This document shows positions 36,685 to 40,341 of a DNA stretch of 40,341 nt, piece by piece. The notes below the pieces were generated by a model. It searched no databases. It was not told the origin of the DNA and saw only the letters and a list, made by a program, of their open reading frames with translations. This DNA comes from an uncultured Allomuricauda sp. (GTDB lineage: Bacteria > Bacteroidota > Bacteroidia > Flavobacteriales > Flavobacteriaceae): contig CALBPG010000018.1 of the NCBI GenBank assembly GCA_937899065.1, positions 1 through 40,341 of the forward strand, given 5' to 3'. Both the position numbers and the translations under genes were made by a program. Each line of letters begins with the position of its first letter. Position 1 is the stretch's first letter.

Positions 36685-38915
36685 TGAAATTTAATCTACT
36701 CTTTTTTGTTCGTCTCTTATTGAGACATGTCGCCCTGTTGATTGGGGTTCCTGTGCTTTTGGGGGGTAAGGTATTTTACCTAACCCGTAACCAACCGAAA
36801 GTCTACAATTCCAAGGCTAGGGTATACACTGGTATTGCTACTGGGTCCAATATTGAACTGGAAAACACCAAGATAGATTTTCGGGCAACCAACACGGCTT
36901 ACGATAACCTTTTAAACCTCATTAAAGCCCGCACCACCATTGAAATTGTGGGGTTAAAACTTTTTGCGCAACATATGGTGTTGGATAGTGCGGATGTAAA
37001 AATCATCTCGCAAGAAAAGTATGCATCGTTAATGGAATCCGTTCCAGAAGAAGTCAAACAATTGGTAGTGCCTGGTGATGTATTAAAAACCTACGAGAAC
37101 TTCTTGGAATTGAAAGAATCCAACCACACCAATTTCATTTACCAACTTATCAATCTAGACCATCCCGATTATAGTATCGAAAAAATTTCGGGAAGGGTCG
37201 GCTTGCGAAGAATCTCAAACAGTGACTTCGTGGATATTGAATTCGAATCGGAAGATGCGGCCATTTGTCAAAACACTTTGCTGATTCTCTGCGAGGTTTT
37301 TGTGCAATTAAATGCCGATATCAAGGTGAATCAATCAGATGCCGTAGTCAAATATTTTGAACGTCAATTAGCGGCCTCTACAGTTGATTTGAAAGGGGCC
37401 GAAGATGAGTTGCTGCAATTCAACCAAACCAACAACATTATCAACTACTACGAGCAAACCAAACATATCGCTGCGGAAAAAGAAGAGTTTGAAATCAAGT
37501 ATCTGGAAGTGTTCCGGAAGTTTAATGCGGCAAAGGCCGTGCTAGGGGTTTTGGAATCCAAACTGGAAGCCCATGAACTCAAAAGACTTTCCAGCACTCG
37601 GATTATGAATTTGCGAAAGGAACTTTCCACGCTGAGTTTTGAAGTTTCAATGCTCACTTTGGGGATGGACAAAGATTCCACCGTTCAGCTTAAAAAAGCA
37701 AAAGAGGCCAACGACAAGATGCAACGCATTGCAGACATTGAATCTGAACTGGCGCAGAATATCGATACCATTTACAAAACGGATTACGACACCAAAAGTT
37801 TGGCTTCTACCAGCGTGCTTTCCGACTGGTTGGCCAAAACAATCGAATACGAAGGTACCCGAGCACAGCTTCGGGTTATGGATGAAAAGCGAGAAGAATT
37901 TAAAAAATTATATCAAGAATTTTCTCCATTAGGTGCGACAATGAAACGTTTGGAACGTAAAATTGATATTGCTGAAAGAGAGTATTTAAGTCTTTTACAC
38001 AGTTTGGGCCTAGCCAAGTTACGCCAGCAAAACGTTGAGCTCAAATCCAATATCAAACTTACCGAAGCGCCATTTTTTCCGATTAGCCCCAAACCAAGCA
38101 AGCGGATGCTTTTAGTAATAGTGGCTGCAATGGCAGGTTTTGTTTTGGTCGCTGCCACGATTTTGGTCCTAGAATTTTTGGATGGGAATATCAATACGGC
38201 AAAAAGAGCTGAAGATAAAATAGAGTTGAAGGTATCCTCTATTTTCCCCGTCATCGGTGCGGAAAGCAGTAAAATCGATTATGCCTATCTAAAGAACAAG
38301 GCGGTTAACGCTATCTCGAGGAACATTATTCTCAATCAGTTCAAAAAAGACAAGACTTCCACTCCTGTTGTGAACCTATTGTTTTCAACACAAGATCGCG
38401 AAGGCAAAACCTTTATCTGTAGACACTTGATTTCAAAGCTATGCGAGTTGGATTATCAAATGCTTCATATTACATACGATGAAACGGATTTGGGCTTAAC
38501 AGCAGATTGTTATCAAAAACTGGTTTATCCCATCAGTGATAAACTCTACAAGTTGTCCACCATTCATGAGTTTGATGAAGAAGGTTTGGTTTCGGACTTC
38601 AACGCATTTGATTTTGTCATTTTGGAAATTCCGAGCATTATCAAAAATCCATTCCCTGTGAAATTAGCCTCGGCTATGGATTACACCTTCTTGGTAACCC
38701 GGGCCAATCGGGCTTGGACCCAAGCGGATAAAAATGCCTTGGAATTGTTCAATGAGGCAACTACAGGTCCTGAACCACTCATCATTTTGAATGGTGTGAA
38801 AGTCTTGGAAATGGAGACCGTTGTAGGGGACTTACCCAAAAAAAGGTCCTTCGTCAGACGATGGATTAAAAAACTGGTTCAATTTCGATTTTTCACCAAA
38901 ACTTCGGTAACCTAA
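36684..38915 (+). CDS. Wzz/GumC-like chain-length protein with BY-kinase-like domain
   Basis: The 743-aa inner-membrane protein has helices at about 8-30 and 473-495, enclosing a large periplasmic coiled-coil region, as in polysaccharide co-polymerases. The cytoplasmic C-terminal domain from about 560 looks like a BY-kinase but is degenerate. Walker A reads STQDREGKTF without the usual P-x-G spacing, the Walker B-like strand is FVILEIPSI, and the tail (RRWIKKLVQFRFF) has no Tyr cluster. Kinase activity is doubtful. It likely helps set chain length or gate export. Confidence 0.85.
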   Translation: MKFNLLFFVRLLLRHVALLIGVPVLLGGKVFYLTRNQPKVYNSKARVYTGIATGSNIELENTKIDFRATNTAYDNLLNLIKARTTIEIVGLKLFAQHMVLDSADVKIISQEKYASLMESVPEEVKQLVVPGDVLKTYENFLELKESNHTNFIYQLINLDHPDYSIEKISGRVGLRRISNSDFVDIEFESEDAAICQNTLLILCEVFVQLNADIKVNQSDAVVKYFERQLAASTVDLKGAEDELLQFNQTNNIINYYEQTKHIAAEKEEFEIKYLEVFRKFNAAKAVLGVLESKLEAHELKRLSSTRIMNLRKELSTLSFEVSMLTLGMDKDSTVQLKKAKEANDKMQRIADIESELAQNIDTIYKTDYDTKSLASTSVLSDWLAKTIEYEGTRAQLRVMDEKREEFKKLYQEFSPLGATMKRLERKIDIAEREYLSLLHSLGLAKLRQQNVELKSNIKLTEAPFFPISPKPSKRMLLVIVAAMAGFVLVAATILVLEFLDGNINTAKRAEDKIELKVSSIFPVIGAESSKIDYAYLKNKAVNAISRNIILNQFKKDKTSTPVVNLLFSTQDREGKTFICRHLISKLCELDYQMLHITYDETDLGLTADCYQKLVYPISDKLYKLSTIHEFDEEGLVSDFNAFDFVILEIPSIIKNPFPVKLASAMDYTFLVTRANRAWTQADKNALELFNEATTGPEPLIILNGVKVLEMETVVGDLPKKRSFVRRWIKKLVQFRFFTKTSVT

Positions 38916-40258
38916 TGCTTGGAAAACTAAGACAAATCGGAAAAGAAAAGAACCTTTCTTCCCTAATGGCGAACGGAAGCGTTGCCTTTTTGGGTTTGCT
39001 AAGCTTTATGTTGCTAACCCGACAGCTCAACAAAGAATTGTTTGGAGAGTGGGTGCTCTTTATCACCCTAGCCACTTTTGTAGACCTATTGCGTTTTGGA
39101 CTGACCCGAACGGCTTCGGTAAGACAACTATCCGGTGCGGATGCTTTGGAAAAGCAAAGGATCATGGCTTCTGCCTTTCGCATCAACTTGGTCTTGCTTC
39201 TATTGCTTACTTCTTTTTGTTGGGGTTTATGGTTGATGATTACCCTTTCAGGCCAAACCATCAACAACGGCTATTTTCTTTTTCTGACGTATTACCCTTG
39301 GTTGGCGGTGGCCAACTTAGGTTGGAACAATGCGATGTCTTTATTTCAGGCCGAACAGAATTTCAATCGAATGATGTGGGTTCGTGTATTGAACGTAGGA
39401 CTTTTTTGCCTGTTTCTGGTAGTCAACTTTTTGTGGTTGAAGGAAGGAATCCTAACCGTGATTTGGGCGAACATCTTCGTCAATGCGATATCAGGAGTAT
39501 GGTGTTTGCTAAAAGGATGGGATGGTCTATTCCACTTCAAAAAAGCGCAACGAAAAATTGAAAAAGAACTTCTGAACTTTGGAAAATACTCCATGGGGAC
39601 GCTAATAAGCTCCAGCTTATTGAAAAGCTCAGACACTTTCATTATCGGGATGAGTCCCATACTAGGTTCAGTTGGAATTGCCATGTACGCGATTCCATTA
39701 AAGTTGACAGATTTATTGGGCATTCCCCTGCACAGTTTTACTATGACGGCATATCCCAAAATGGCCAAAAAGGCAATTGAAGGGAAAATGCAGGAGGCCA
39801 AAAAGATTTTCTACTCTTACGTGGGGATTGTGATGCTTTTATTCTTGCCCGTAGCAGCCGTTGGTTTTGTATTTGCCGAAACCTTGGTGTTGTTTTTGGG
39901 TGGTTCAGAATATAAAGATTCACTTCCCTTACTGACATTGGTTTTTCGTGTCTTTGCGGTATACATCATGCTGTTACCGTTGGACAGGTTTACAGGAGTT
40001 TTATTGGACAGCATTGATAAACCAAAACTCAATCTATATAAAGTTTTGATGATGACATCTGCGAATATTGTCATCAATTGTATTGCGGTATTTGTTTTTG
40101 AAAGCCTTGTTGCCGTTGCGGTTGGAACCGTTCTGTTTACAGTAGTGGGAATCTTCATGGGCTTCTACTATCTAAAGCGAGAGATTCAAGTCAACGGAAA
40201 ACATATTGTTTCCGAAAGCATCTTATTTATCAAAAACCTTAAAACCCACTTGGGCTGA
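38915..40258 (+). CDS. Polysaccharide flippase (Wzx-like, MATE/MVF-type)
   Basis: This 447-aa protein is almost wholly hydrophobic with about 12 membrane helices. It has the N-terminal pattern GSVAFLGLLSFMLLTRQLNKELFGEW seen in oligosaccharide-unit translocases and a mid-protein SSLLKSSDTFIIGMSPILG segment. It would flip lipid-linked repeat units across the inner membrane. It overlaps the gene before and the gene after it by one base. Confidence 0.9.
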   Translation: MLGKLRQIGKEKNLSSLMANGSVAFLGLLSFMLLTRQLNKELFGEWVLFITLATFVDLLRFGLTRTASVRQLSGADALEKQRIMASAFRINLVLLLLLTSFCWGLWLMITLSGQTINNGYFLFLTYYPWLAVANLGWNNAMSLFQAEQNFNRMMWVRVLNVGLFCLFLVVNFLWLKEGILTVIWANIFVNAISGVWCLLKGWDGLFHFKKAQRKIEKELLNFGKYSMGTLISSSLLKSSDTFIIGMSPILGSVGIAMYAIPLKLTDLLGIPLHSFTMTAYPKMAKKAIEGKMQEAKKIFYSYVGIVMLLFLPVAAVGFVFAETLVLFLGGSEYKDSLPLLTLVFRVFAVYIMLLPLDRFTGVLLDSIDKPKLNLYKVLMMTSANIVINCIAVFVFESLVAVAVGTVLFTVVGIFMGFYYLKREIQVNGKHIVSESILFIKNLKTHLG

Positions 40259-40341
40259 TGCATACCTTTCAAACAACAAGTGGGTCTGATTACCTCAAAA
40301 AACCATTGCCCATCCTGCTGTTGCTTTCGATAGCAATAACT
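40258..40341 (+). CDS. Start of a membrane protein, cut by window end
   Basis: The ATG overlaps the flippase stop by one base. The 28 visible residues start MHTFQTTSGSDYLKKP and run into a hydrophobic segment (LPILLLLSIAIT). In this position a polysaccharide polymerase or ligase (Wzy/WaaL type) is usual, but too little is present to assign one. Confidence 0.6.
   Translation, partial: MHTFQTTSGSDYLKKPLPILLLLSIAIT

Overview
The window looks like a chromosomal segment of a marine-type Flavobacteriaceae (Bacteroidota). The signs are promoters of the TAnnTTTG type, no Shine-Dalgarno sequences before most starts, tightly packed genes with 1-8 base overlaps, a BlaI/M56-TonB pair, an extended Ala/Glu-rich S16, and the ruvC-hemW neighbourhood. 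No rRNA, tRNA, CRISPR array or intact insertion sequence was seen, and no gene-free stretch exceeds 300 bases.

Region 1 (1-9180) is a class I lanthipeptide locus. A LuxR-type response regulator (cut by the window edge), LanC, the glutamylating half of LanB and the separate eliminating half of LanB run rightward. They are followed by two tiny precursor genes (56 and 49 aa) with the same leader and a double glycine at 26-27. A leftward pair, a C39-peptidase ABC exporter and an HlyD-type membrane fusion protein, converges on them across a shared terminator. The modification enzymes would dehydrate Ser/Thr and close thioether rings, and the exporter would cut after GG and secrete.

Region 2 (9181-16078) is housekeeping with small accessory genes: rpsP-rimM behind a clear promoter, a leftward set of a Bor-like lipoprotein, a 67-aa membrane protein and a 33-aa microprotein, trmN, a REP-like palindrome, a glutaryl-CoA dehydrogenase and a YdeP-type molybdoenzyme.

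Region 3 (16065-21807) holds a short DnaE (DnaE2-like) and DinB, probably a translesion pair. A possible small RNA and a nitroreductase follow, then a DUF456 protein.

Region 4 (21865-28410) starts with BlaI/M56 under three AACTA-N6-TAGTT operators, then a lipoprotein, ruvC, a four-helix-bundle (23S IVS type) cassette with repeats, hemW, a cyclase, DUF4230, Dabb and YjbR genes.

Region 5 (28528-40341) joins a nitric-oxide/oxygen-type signalling set (receiver, H-NOX, four-PAS histidine kinase, Hpt, LytTR regulator, STAS) to an exopolysaccharide operon. That operon has a glycosyltransferase, a receiver, a receiver-fused phosphoglycosyl transferase interrupted by one in-frame TAG, a TolC-like protein, a Wzz/BY-kinase-like protein, a flippase and the start of another membrane protein. 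My inference is that gas sensing controls surface polysaccharide here.
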